Notes under the pieces: model-generated
Told to the model about the DNA's origin: nothing
Database searches by the model: none
What the model saw: only the letters and a program-made list of their open reading frames with translations
Shown here: piece by piece, positions 7,380-14,762 of the stretch
Numbering within the stretch: position 1 is the stretch's first letter
Layout of the letters: the number at the start of each line of letters is the position of its first letter
Made by a program: the position numbers and the translations under genes
Source: Thermocaproicibacter sp002410755
Lineage (GTDB): Bacteria > Bacillota > Clostridia > Oscillospirales > Acutalibacteraceae
Assembly: GCA_036839715.1 (NCBI GenBank)
Contig: DAITDU010000040.1
Coordinates: 1-15,534, forward strand
Reading direction: 5' to 3'
DNA: 15,534 bases

Positions 7380-8735
7380 ATGACAGACATAAAGAAAGGC
7401 TTTCTGGATTATCGGGGACGCCGCATTCCCTTTCTGGGGAACTATGATACGATCGTTGTTGGGGGCGGCAGCGCCGGTGTATCGGCGGCTATCAGTTCCG
7501 CGGAGGGCGGATGCCGCACACTGATTGTGGAAAAAAGCATCCGGCTCGGCGGTACGTCTACCAACGCGCTCGTCGCGCCCATGATGAAATCGTTCACAGG
7601 CCACCTGGAGAACTTTTTCAACCTCGAAAAGAAGCTGAAGGAAAAAGGCTGCGTCGTGCGCGACGAACTGAACACGAAAATGCTCTGGTTCAATTCCGAA
7701 GTCATGGCGGAATCGCTGGAGGAGCTGTGTACGGATGCGGGCGTGAAAATTCTTTACGATGCTACACTCAGCGACTGTGTGACGGACGGACGCCGTATTC
7801 TTTACCTCGTGGTCACCACGGTGGAGGGCCTGGGCGCACTCACGGCAGCAAATTATGTGGACGCGAGCGGCGACGCGGTGCTGACCCGTGCCGCTGGCGT
7901 CCCCACGGTTTCCGGGGATGAGAACCACAATAATCAGATGTCTTCGCTGCGTTTTGAAGTGGGCGGCATCAATATTGAAAAATACCGTGCCTATGTGATG
8001 TCGCTGCACGACGACTACTCCATTTTCACACACGGACGCTATTATGAGTCGGCCATGGTCAAAGGCCGCCATTTTGTACTTGAGCCCCTGTTCCAGAAAG
8101 GCGTGGACGACGGTGTCCTGCGCAAGGAAGACCTGCGCTATTACCAGAATTTCAGCATTCCAATGAAGCCCGGCTGCATGACTTTCAACTGCCCGCATAT
8201 CGCCTCACTGACCAATAATACCAGCGCCATGGCGCGTTCGCGGGCAATTACGGAAGGCCGCCGCATGATCCGCCGGCTGGTTCGCTTTCTGCATGATTAT
8301 ATGCCGGGGTTCGAAAATTCCTTCTTGATTCAGGAAGCCAGCATGCTCGGCGTACGGGAATCCTACCGTTTGGTTGGGAAATATGTCCTTACGGAAGAGG
8401 ATTATAGCCGGCAGGCCCGGTTCCCCGACGGGGTTGCCCGCGGCGACTGGTATATTGATGTACACTCCGCGACAAAGGGCCTTTTCCACCAGAATGCCTA
8501 CCGGGACGGGGATTATTATGAAATCCCCTACCGCAGTTTTGTCAACGACCGGATTGAAAACCTTATTACGGCGGGCCGTTGTATCTCCACAACCTTTTTG
8601 ATGCAGGCGAGCGTCCGCATTATCCCAACCGTAATCGACATGGGGCAGGTCGCGGGCGAAGCCTGCGTATATTCCAGCAAACACGGCATGGCGCTCGGCG
8701 AAATCGACGGCAGGCTTCTGCGGAAATTTGGCTGA
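7380..8735 (+). CDS. FAD-dependent oxidoreductase
   Basis: This is a 451-residue flavoprotein. The N-terminal Rossmann motif is VVGGGSAGVSAA (GxGxxG glycines G28, G30, G33). A ribose-binding acid follows at E51 (LIVEKS), then the LGGTSTNALVAP segment typical of the FAD_oxidored (PF12831-like) and fumarate-reductase-like group. Near the C-terminus AGRCISTTFLMQASVRI and MGQVAGEACVYSSKHG form the second FAD-contacting part seen in this family. No signal peptide or heme/quinone partner is present, so it is probably soluble and cytoplasmic. It follows the HExxH gene by two bases and precedes the epimerase by 63. A role in oxidising or reducing a sugar-like or carboxylate intermediate fits the context (inference). 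The specific reaction is not deducible. The frame is intact throughout. Confidence 0.85.
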   Translation: MTDIKKGFLDYRGRRIPFLGNYDTIVVGGGSAGVSAAISSAEGGCRTLIVEKSIRLGGTSTNALVAPMMKSFTGHLENFFNLEKKLKEKGCVVRDELNTKMLWFNSEVMAESLEELCTDAGVKILYDATLSDCVTDGRRILYLVVTTVEGLGALTAANYVDASGDAVLTRAAGVPTVSGDENHNNQMSSLRFEVGGINIEKYRAYVMSLHDDYSIFTHGRYYESAMVKGRHFVLEPLFQKGVDDGVLRKEDLRYYQNFSIPMKPGCMTFNCPHIASLTNNTSAMARSRAITEGRRMIRRLVRFLHDYMPGFENSFLIQEASMLGVRESYRLVGKYVLTEEDYSRQARFPDGVARGDWYIDVHSATKGLFHQNAYRDGDYYEIPYRSFVNDRIENLITAGRCISTTFLMQASVRIIPTVIDMGQVAGEACVYSSKHGMALGEIDGRLLRKFG

Positions 8736-8798
8736 TCCACGCCGAATGTTTTACGGCTGCCGGTGAAAATCAGCAATTTATATCGAAGGTGAAAGAAC

Positions 8799-10019
8799 AT
8801 GGAAAAAAAAATAATTGCAAAATATCATGAATTCTATCGTTCGCAGCTGCTGGACAACTGCATTCCATTTTGGATGAAAAGCGATCTTCTGGATGAACAG
8901 TTTGGAGGCTACCTCACGTCCGTGGACAGGGAAGGACACTGCTATAACAGCGACAAATCCTGCTGGTTCCAAGGGCGCGGCCTATGGACCTTTTCGGCGC
9001 TCTGCAATCGGTACGGGAAGCGCGACGAATGGCTTCGGGCGGCAAAGCTGGGAAAGAATTTCCTGGAGCGGTACTGCGTGGATGCCGACGGCCGCATGTT
9101 CTTTACCGTAACCCGGGATGGACGGCCCCTCCGCAAACGACGCTACATATATTCCGAGAGTTTTTATGTCATCGGTATGGCCGAATATGCTGTCGCCGCC
9201 GCCGACCGGGACGCTTTGGAAAAAGCGGAAAAATGCTTTGAGATGATGCTGCGGATTTACCGGGATCCTTCGTCCGATCCTTATAAGATCACACCGAAAA
9301 CCTATGCTTCAACCCGTGCCGAGCGTGCAGTCGCCGTGCCGATGGTTTTCGTCAGCAGCGCTCAGATTCTGCGGCGCTGCGACCCAGAAAAGTCGGAGTA
9401 CTATACAAAAATTGTGCGGGAGATTATCAGCGACATCTTGAAATACAGTTACAAGCCGGACATGCACTGTGTGCTGGAAGATGTCTCAGCCGACGGTTCC
9501 TTCATTGACAACCCCGCCGGCCGCACCGTGAATCCGGGGCATTCCATAGAAAACGCCTGGTTTATGATGTGCGAGGCGCTTTATTCAAATGACAGGGAAC
9601 TGTTTCAGACATGCCTGAATATTCTGGACTGGTCCCTGGAGCGCGGCTGGGATAAGGAATACGGCGGCGTTTACTATTTCACGGACGTTGAGGGCCGGCC
9701 CTGCGAGCAGCTGGAGTATGACATGAAGCTGTGGTGGGTTCATACCGAAATCCTGATAGCAACACTGATGGCCTATGGCATTACCGGCAACTCAAAATAT
9801 GAAAAATGGTTCGAAACGATCCACAATTATGCTTTCGGACATTTTCAAGACAGGGAATTTGGCGAATGGTACGGCTATCTGCATCGTGACGGCACGGTTT
9901 CCCATATGCAGAAAGGCTCTTTGTGGAAGGGGCCCTTCCATTATCCCCGTTGCCTGATGCTCTGCGAAGAGCTGCTCGGCATGTTGGAGACCGGTCAGCC
10001 AATCACTTCAATTCTGTAA
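8799..10019 (+). CDS. N-acylglucosamine 2-epimerase (AGE) family protein
   Basis: This is a 406-residue (alpha/alpha)6-barrel protein, the family's usual length. The conserved substrate-pocket motif WFQGRGLWTFSAL holds R60. NPGHSIENAW holds H248 and KGPFHYPRCLM holds H381. These correspond to the two catalytic histidines of N-acetylglucosamine 2-epimerases. EWYGYLHRDGTVS and WWVHTEILIA are further family signatures. Members interconvert N-acetylglucosamine and N-acetylmannosamine, mannose and fructose or glucose, or cellobiose at C2. Which of these applies cannot be read here, and no nan genes for sialic acid are visible in this window. The start at 8799 has GAAGGTGA six bases upstream. It is the last gene of the operon. 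I found no convincing terminator after it. Confidence 0.88.
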   Translation: MEKKIIAKYHEFYRSQLLDNCIPFWMKSDLLDEQFGGYLTSVDREGHCYNSDKSCWFQGRGLWTFSALCNRYGKRDEWLRAAKLGKNFLERYCVDADGRMFFTVTRDGRPLRKRRYIYSESFYVIGMAEYAVAAADRDALEKAEKCFEMMLRIYRDPSSDPYKITPKTYASTRAERAVAVPMVFVSSAQILRRCDPEKSEYYTKIVREIISDILKYSYKPDMHCVLEDVSADGSFIDNPAGRTVNPGHSIENAWFMMCEALYSNDRELFQTCLNILDWSLERGWDKEYGGVYYFTDVEGRPCEQLEYDMKLWWVHTEILIATLMAYGITGNSKYEKWFETIHNYAFGHFQDREFGEWYGYLHRDGTVSHMQKGSLWKGPFHYPRCLMLCEELLGMLETGQPITSIL

Positions 10020-10351
10020 GGGAAAAGAGAAAGACCGGATTTGATGAAATCTCCCGATTTTCTGTTTCATTTCAAGGCTCCGATACGTTGGTCGGGAAAT
10101 TTGTCGTTTCGCTTTACGACCTGGTTCACAAAATAGGATACAGCAGGCAGACCTGTCATCACGGAATTTATCCATCATACATAATATTCCAGTATATAAA
10201 TCATTCAAATAGATCACTCACAATGCTATTTTGATATCAAATTTCCCTCACGTTCCTTTATTATATAATTGGATTGTACTCTGCAAGAATATCATAAATA
10301 TAATAAGAAGTTCAAATAGCAATGTTTAATTATGTACACAGAAATATTATA
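10020..10351. other. Intergenic stretch with no supported gene; composition boundary
   Basis: No open frame here has a ribosome binding site or recognisable motifs. The first 130 bases keep the GC-richer character of the operon and the rest is AT-rich. Only short weak inverted repeats are present (GTCGT...ACGAC near 10,099-10,118), so neither an operon terminator nor one for the converging MYG1 gene is evident. The change in composition marks the likely edge of the accessory segment. Confidence 0.5.
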
Positions 10352-11197
10352 TTATAAAGCTTTTGCAAGTTTGCAGGCTTTTATAGTATCCTCTAAGCTA
10401 TCTGCGGATATAAGGAAGCGACTCTTATGGCAAAAGGTTAATGTTGGAATTCTTGAAATTCGCTGCAATTCATTTTCTGGTTTGCCTGCCCATTCCTTAG
10501 GAAAATCACATTTTGCTTCTTTGGTGTTAAAATCTACTGGAATTACCTGTGCATTGTACCCACCCCTCTGAGAAGGATACACCACAAATTCCGCATCCGA
10601 TGGGATGAGCACCATTTTCCATGGTGCGTATCTAGGTAAGATTACGATGCTGTCTTTTGAATTGGCAAGTGCGGCTTCAACCATTTCTTTTGCCCTTTGT
10701 ACACTCATGATTCTATCAATTTCTTTTTTCAAAACAATAGTGGCAAAGTCAACAGCTTTTGAAAAACAACAATCCGAAGATTCGTTAGAGTCCCAGTTTG
10801 GATTAAATATTGAGATAATATCCGCTAACTGGTTTCCACTTCCGGTGTTATCGTCTTCATCCAGAGGTTGTATAAACTTTTCATCGAAATATACCGCTTC
10901 TTTCTTTGCTTGTTCCTCAGAGAGGTATTTACTTATGAGGCTTTCGCCAAATTCACGCCATAACAAACCAAATGCTGCATAGGGTACACCGTTTTCACGT
11001 ACCTCTGCTCCCTCCTGATGATGGTCATATTTCCCTCCTCCAATGTCAAACACAATTCCATTAAAGTCGTCAGGTATTTGGAAGGAACGAACAATATTTA
11101 TCTGTGGATTCAATATTTTTAATAGTGCAGCTGAAAACACATCATCAGCATGAAATTTTCCACCATGCGTTATAGCGGTATTTTCCTGTTTTATCAT
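10352..11197 (-). CDS. MYG1-family protein (UPF0160), DHH-like metal-dependent hydrolase
   Basis: This is a 281-residue protein with the MYG1 family signature. ITHGGKFHADDVFSAALL (residues 9-26) holds H11, H16, D18 and D19. DIGGGKYDHHQ (51-61) holds D51, D58, H59 and H60, matching DHH-type phosphoesterase metal sites. The C-terminal half (PRYAPWKMVLIPSDAEFVVYP, then FPKEWAGKPENEL) is also family-like. Eukaryotic MYG1 is a 3'-5' RNA exonuclease of mitochondria and nucleolus. The bacterial members are poorly studied, so nuclease activity here is inference. The start at 11197 has AAGGAA about eleven bases upstream. The gene is AT-rich, unlike the operon on its left. It stands alone and diverges from the integrase remnant beside it. 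The frame is intact with all metal ligands present. Confidence 0.88.
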   Translation of the reverse strand: MIKQENTAITHGGKFHADDVFSAALLKILNPQINIVRSFQIPDDFNGIVFDIGGGKYDHHQEGAEVRENGVPYAAFGLLWREFGESLISKYLSEEQAKKEAVYFDEKFIQPLDEDDNTGSGNQLADIISIFNPNWDSNESSDCCFSKAVDFATIVLKKEIDRIMSVQRAKEMVEAALANSKDSIVILPRYAPWKMVLIPSDAEFVVYPSQRGGYNAQVIPVDFNTKEAKCDFPKEWAGKPENELQRISRIPTLTFCHKSRFLISADSLEDTIKACKLAKAL

Positions 11198-11225
11198 TTT
11201 ATTATCATTCCTTCATATTTAAGCA

Positions 11226-11544
11226 GCCTGTTTTATAGACTTTTCACTCTTCTCCGGGAACAAGGAAGCGAAAATGGGCCTTCATGGCAGTCAGCACTGA
11301 TGCACTGTTTATCTCCCGCAATAGCAGCCGACTCACTCACGCGCAATTCAAAATGTCGTGAAAAAGCACATTGTTGGTGCGGGAATAAATCCTAAAGGTT
11401 TGTCCACCCATAAATTGCGATATACTGCCGCTACACTTATGTACAAAGGATATGGAAGTATAAGCTACAACAGAAATTCACGTTGACGATGGGCAACTAC
11501 AAGCTGCCGTCAATGCAAATCCTCTTGCCATGATGTTCAGATAA
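11226..11544 (+). pseudogene. Tyrosine recombinase (phage-type integrase) remnant, C-terminal catalytic domain
   Basis: Successive plus-strand frames give integrase pieces in the right order. CFIDFSLFSGNKEAKM (from 11226) resembles the IDF...GKGNKE beta-hairpin. TDALFISRNSSRLT begins near 11296. VVKKHIVGAGINPKGLSTHKLRYTAATLMYK runs from about 11358 and carries the HxLRHT box with its histidine changed to tyrosine. After LQQ (from about 11466) the frame jumps directly to HVDDGQLQAAVNANPLA, which ends at TAA 11542-11544. In intact relatives the LGH block and the catalytic tyrosine (IYTH) lie between LQQ and HVDD, so an internal deletion has removed the nucleophile. At least three frame changes are present. 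The gene is dead and marks a former mobile element. Confidence 0.8.
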
Positions 11545-11635
11545 GTATCATAATTAATTCATAATTGGAACTAAGTGAACAAACTGCGAAGTTCGGATAA
11601 GATAGCTGGTTACCCATTTTGCTCATAACAGGAAG

Positions 11636-12394
11636 TCAAGGTTTCCTTGCAAGATAAAGAATTATTGTGTTATTCAGCGTTATTTTATTGCCAAAACTTA
11701 GAATGGCATTTCTGATTCCATTTAAGAACTTTGATTTGTATGGTTCTGGTATGGTTAAATTGGCAGCATAAATACTAATAAATGAAACATATTCATCTGC
11801 AGTGCATTCTTTAACTTGGTGGTATTCACGCCGTTCAAAGTCAACGAACCCATAATTTACGGCATTATAGTAATCGAATTTCTTAGTATATGCGGTTTCA
11901 GGTTTGAAAAATTGTGAGTATACATCTTGTATTTTTTCGTATAAAGCTTCATTTGAGGTTCTATAGTCGGTATGCGTCATGAACATAGCAAGAGTACCGT
12001 TACTTTTCAAAATGTGATACACCTTTGGAAACGCAATTTCTTCCGGTATCCATTGAATTGTGGCGGCGGAATATACTAAATCAAACATATTTTTTTCGAA
12101 AGGATATGTTTCAAAATCTGCGTTGACAATATTGAAATTTTTATATCGGTTGAATTTCTTTTTCATATCATCTGCGAAATTTTCACCAAGTTCAATGGCT
12201 AAATACGAACAATTAGTTTTCAAAATCGGCTCTGTCGCTTGTCCGGTACCTGGACCGATTTCCAGCGCCGTTTTTGTTGCATTAAGCTTTGAATGAGCAA
12301 TAACATCAGCAAAAAGCTCATCACAATACCTAAACCTAAATTTATCAAAATCTTTAGGCGCAACTTTATCATTAAAAATTTTTCTGAAATCCAT
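11636..12394 (-). CDS. Class I SAM-dependent methyltransferase
   Basis: This is a 252-residue methyltransferase. Motif I ALEIGPGTGQ (residues 43-52) binds S-adenosylmethionine. An acidic post-I region (LAIELGENF) and a FDLVYSAATIQWI block resembling motif IV follow. The WIPEE and PKVYHILKSNGTLAMF segments resemble trans-aconitate-methyltransferase and ubiE-like small-molecule enzymes. The substrate is not recognisable. The start at 12394 is supported by GGAGGAA about six bases upstream. It is AT-rich like its neighbours and transcribed on its own, away from the integrase remnant. No neighbouring biosynthetic genes suggest a pathway, so it may be solitary cargo of the accessory region. The frame is intact. 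Confidence 0.85.
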   Translation of the reverse strand: MDFRKIFNDKVAPKDFDKFRFRYCDELFADVIAHSKLNATKTALEIGPGTGQATEPILKTNCSYLAIELGENFADDMKKKFNRYKNFNIVNADFETYPFEKNMFDLVYSAATIQWIPEEIAFPKVYHILKSNGTLAMFMTHTDYRTSNEALYEKIQDVYSQFFKPETAYTKKFDYYNAVNYGFVDFERREYHQVKECTADEYVSFISIYAANLTIPEPYKSKFLNGIRNAILSFGNKITLNNTIILYLARKP

Positions 12395-12439
12395 GAACAG
12401 TTCCTCCTCGCCTTATATAAATAATCAGATCGTGTTTTT

Positions 12440-12481
12440 AGAGAATATTATAAACATAATGGAAAGTTCGAAAAATTCTCT
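12440..12481 (-). promoter_or_regulatory. Candidate promoter flanked by an inverted repeat, upstream of a methyltransferase
   Basis: On the minus strand TATAAT occurs at 12452-12447, about 50 bases before the methyltransferase start. The -35 region is weak. The site is flanked by AGAGAAT (12440-12446) and its inverse ATTCTCT (12475-12481), which could form an operator. Only the sequences are seen; the function is inferred. Confidence 0.35.
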
Positions 12482-12548
12482 GAGTTGGTTATTGTTTCAT
12501 ATTAAGCAAGACTGAACTTTTGCTATTTTCTGTAATTATAAATCAGTA

Positions 12549-12901
12549 CTATTGCGTATAACCCTTTAGAGAATCCAAATCTAAAATATTTCCTTTATAA
12601 AGCCGCCTTAATATCTCATAGTTTCTTTTATTATATATTAACCAAATGATTTCAGGATTACGCTCGTTTATTTTTATCACCTTACTGAAATCAGTATAAA
12701 TCAGGTGATCTTTTGAAATATAAGTCCAAACTTGAATACCTGCGTAGAATATTGTGCCGTTAGATCTTGCTGGCATTTCTTAACGCAGACTCTATCACCT
12801 AGAGTTTTCTTTACGATATATCCGGGATTTTGCTCTGAATTTGCATGATATATTTCATAGTACGCTTCCTGATTTGTTAGATTGCTTTTGAAAACCATCA
12901 T
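12549..12901 (-). pseudogene. Small hypothetical gene broken by a one-base frameshift
   Basis: Two overlapping minus-strand frames make sense only when joined. The first starts at ATG 12901 with GAGGAA about eight bases upstream and reads MMVFKSNLTNQEAYYEIYH...GDRVCVKK. The second continues as MPARSNGTIFYAGIQVWTYI and ends at 12549 with LDLDSLKGYTQ. The total span is 353 bases, one short of a multiple of three, and the switch falls at an A-run near 12777, so loss of a single A is the simplest cause. The restored protein would have 117 residues and no signal peptide. I do not recognise the family. Other possibilities are a sequencing error, or a short functional N-terminal product of 66 residues. 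Confidence 0.6.
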
Positions 12902-12971
12902 ACTTTTATTCCTCTATTTTAGATTCTAATACAATAGGCCGCTGGATATCAAGTTCAACAATATGTAAAAT

Positions 12972-12994
12972 GAATTGTCATTACACTACAATTC
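12972..12994 (-). terminator. Weak hairpin after the second methyltransferase
   Basis: On the minus strand GAATTGT pairs with ACAATTC across a nine-base loop and is followed by ATTTTAC. It lies 36 bases past the methyltransferase stop. The stem is AT-rich and the T-tract short, so termination would be inefficient. Confidence 0.35.
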
Positions 12995-13029
12995 TCAGTG
13001 TGCTTATTTTATTGGTGTGGTTGAAATAC

Positions 13030-13788
13030 TCACAGTTTAATAGAATATACAAGTAATTGTAACTTTTTATAAGAGGCTTCACTACCATTGTAATCTGAAA
13101 AAGTATGTACTATTTTCATTTTGCGCTGCTCAAAAATTGCTGACAATTCGTCCACGGAATACAGGCGAGTAGGATCACCTGCAGGAATTTGAGGCTTTTG
13201 TGCAGGTATACCATATGGTATATCAAAACCGCCATATAACATTCTATGGGTTTCCTTATTCCAATCGAATTGAGCCAAAGCTAATGCTTTCTTGCCAATC
13301 TCCCAGCTGGTTTTTGGAAAATAGTGTTCTGCGTGTTCTGCATTACACACATCCATGAAATGTTTTCCACCTTTTTTTAATGCACGGGAAATTACATCAA
13401 ATATTTTAAGGTTTTCCTCATCGGTTTCTAAATATCCTATTGCACCATCAGCTAAGTTCAAAACAACATCAAACTCATTTTCAAACTCAACATCACGGAT
13501 ATCTGCCTGTATAAATTTTGCGGTCAATGAATTTTCCTTAGAAGTTTTTATAGCATCATCAATATAGCCCTTTGTAATATCCACACCTACTACGGAAAAA
13601 CCTTTTTGTGCAAAAGAAATCGCATGGCGACCATACCCGCAAGCCAAATCAAGAATTCGTTCCTTTCCGGTTAATCCCAGTGTCTTAATAATAAAAGCAA
13701 CTTGATTTTCAGTGTCTTCTACCCAAGATTGATTTTTAACATCCAAAGACCACCCATGTTTGTACCAATCAGGACACTTAGCTTGCAT
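13030..13788 (-). CDS. Class I SAM-dependent methyltransferase
   Basis: This is a 252-residue methyltransferase, equal in length to the one at 11636-12394 but clearly different in sequence. Motif I is ILDLACGYGRHAISFA (residues 45-60), followed by VVGVDITKGYIDDA, whose aspartate contacts the ribose of SAM. FIQADIRDVEFENEFDVVLNL is the motif II/IV region, and RALKKGGKHFMDVCN fits the later strand. The DLACGYGRHA form is common in small-molecule methyltransferases of Firmicutes. The substrate is unknown. The start at 13788 is supported by AGGAGGG about seven bases upstream. A weak hairpin follows the stop. It is intact and appears to be transcribed alone. It lies among degraded mobile-element pieces, which suggests acquisition with accessory DNA (inference). 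Confidence 0.85.
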   Translation of the reverse strand: MQAKCPDWYKHGWSLDVKNQSWVEDTENQVAFIIKTLGLTGKERILDLACGYGRHAISFAQKGFSVVGVDITKGYIDDAIKTSKENSLTAKFIQADIRDVEFENEFDVVLNLADGAIGYLETDEENLKIFDVISRALKKGGKHFMDVCNAEHAEHYFPKTSWEIGKKALALAQFDWNKETHRMLYGGFDIPYGIPAQKPQIPAGDPTRLYSVDELSAIFEQRKMKIVHTFSDYNGSEASYKKLQLLVYSIKL

Positions 13789-14018
13789 GACATTACCCTC
13801 CTGTCATATAAATGATCTGAATTCGTGCTGATTCTCATTATGGCTATATCATGTATGCCCAAACATCGTAGTATAGCCCTTGCCTGTAAATCCCATAAAA
13901 TTATTTTCCACCAAAACACAATAAACAAATTATAATCCAGGGGTAGCAAATATTCAAGGAAAAATGTAAAATTCGAAAATGTTTTGTAATTTTGTGTATG
14001 CATAATTGAAAGTTAACG

Positions 14019-14057
14019 AACTGCGGAAGGAAATCATTTTCCCTTCCGCAGTTTTTT
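14019..14057 (+). terminator. Strong intrinsic terminator with no plus-strand gene upstream
   Basis: AACTGCGGAAGG (14019-14030) pairs perfectly with CCTTCCGCAGTT (14042-14053), and the stem can extend inward with a bulge. A run of six T's follows at 14052-14057. This is a textbook plus-strand terminator. On the minus strand the hairpin is followed by CGTTAACTTT, so it would terminate poorly in that direction. The nearest upstream sequence on the plus strand (13789-14018) holds no plus-strand gene. Confidence 0.85.
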
Positions 14058-14062
14058 GCCGA

Positions 14063-14254
14063 TCAGCACGGCTGTTTTGATTCCACAAACCATTTGTTCT
14101 CTTCCTAGAACAAGTAGGTCTGGTGGTTCCGTATCAGGCAGGTATACCGGATTCCGGCTCCGCCCGCCTTGAGTGACACAGCGGGCCGGACATCAAGCAC
14201 GCGAGTACTCTCAAAATTAAAAATTGAATTTACGCATGATGATAGTACCGGAAT
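14063..14254 (-). pseudogene. Small protein remnant interrupted by an in-frame amber codon
   Basis: On the minus strand one frame reads FESTRVLDVRPAVSLKAGG, AGIRYTCLIRNHQTYLF, then TAG at 14107-14105, then EENKWFVESKQPC and TGA at 14065-14063. The sequence after the stop keeps the same frame and the same protein-like character (KWFVES). TAG is one base from a tyrosine codon, so YLFYEENKWFVES is a likely ancestral reading. No start codon or ribosome binding site is present upstream, and the frame is closed at 14255, so the 5' end is lost. It resembles a short conserved protein I have a sense of from clostridial mobile DNA but cannot name. A chance open frame is the main alternative. Confidence 0.45.
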
Positions 14255-14310
14255 TTAACAATATCCGTTAGAGTCAATAGGAGTTTGCAATTTCGCCCCG
14301 AAAAAACGAA

Positions 14311-14712
14311 TTATGCTGCAATAGAAAAAGCTTTGCGAATGGCTTCTGCGCTGAAATACGCTTTTGCATCTGACCAGTCCTAGGCATATTCCATGAGGTA
14401 TGTAGCAACGAGCCAAACATAAGAATCGGGATTGGGAAAAATACCAACCATTCGGGTACGTCTCCGAATTTCCTTATTCAGCCTTTCGAGCATGTTTGAG
14501 CTTGCGATTTTTCTGGAATCCAACGCCGGGAAAGAATAAAATTGGAGCGAATCCTCAAGGCCGTCTTCAAGAATTTGAATGGCATCTGGAAAGTGCTTTT
14601 CGTATTCCTGCGCCAGAGAATCAGCACGTTTACGGGCGACTTTCGCATCCGGTGCAAGCCATATTTGTTTTAATTCAGCCGCAAAGTTTTATTGCCTTGA
14701 TGTTTCCCGATT
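14311..14712 (-). pseudogene. IS256-family (Mutator-type) transposase remnant, C-terminal part
   Basis: The minus strand reads FAAELKQIWLAPDAKVARKRA, then DSRKIASSNMLERLNKEIRR and RTRMVGIFPNPDSYVWLVA, the conserved C-terminal block of IS256-family transposases, ending at TAA 14313-14311. A TAG at 14382-14380 interrupts the frame (LMEYA stop DWSDAKAYF). At about 14686 the frame shifts, with NIKAIK readable just upstream in another frame. The N-terminal two thirds, including the two catalytic aspartates, are absent, so the element cannot move. I could not identify a terminal inverted repeat on either side. It is further evidence that this region has collected mobile elements and is decaying. 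Confidence 0.85.
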
Positions 14713-14762
14713 GATTGAAAAAAATTATTTATGATAATACGAAGACCATGTTTACAGGTTTT

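Noticed and set aside
7329..8198. Minus-strand open frame of 289 codons opposite the FAD oxidoreductase
   Set aside because: It is a shadow of the intact flavoprotein gene, with no ribosome binding site and no recognisable domain.
8799..10019. Sialic acid catabolism operon, suggested by the AGE-family gene
   Set aside because: No lyase, kinase, deacetylase or sialic acid transporter is present, so the family's other activities are equally possible.
9923..10234. Plus-strand frame across the end of the epimerase gene
   Set aside because: It begins inside the epimerase in another frame and continues into non-coding DNA without motifs.
13719..14003. Minus-strand frame of 94 codons upstream of the second methyltransferase
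   Set aside because: It overlaps the methyltransferase start in another frame, lacks a ribosome binding site and resembles nothing I know.
14150..14190. GC-rich inverted repeats (CCGGATTCCGG; GCCCGC...GCGGGC) considered as an RNA gene
   Set aside because: The stems are short, no tRNA-like or other known fold could be drawn, and the bases are better explained by the minus-strand protein remnant.
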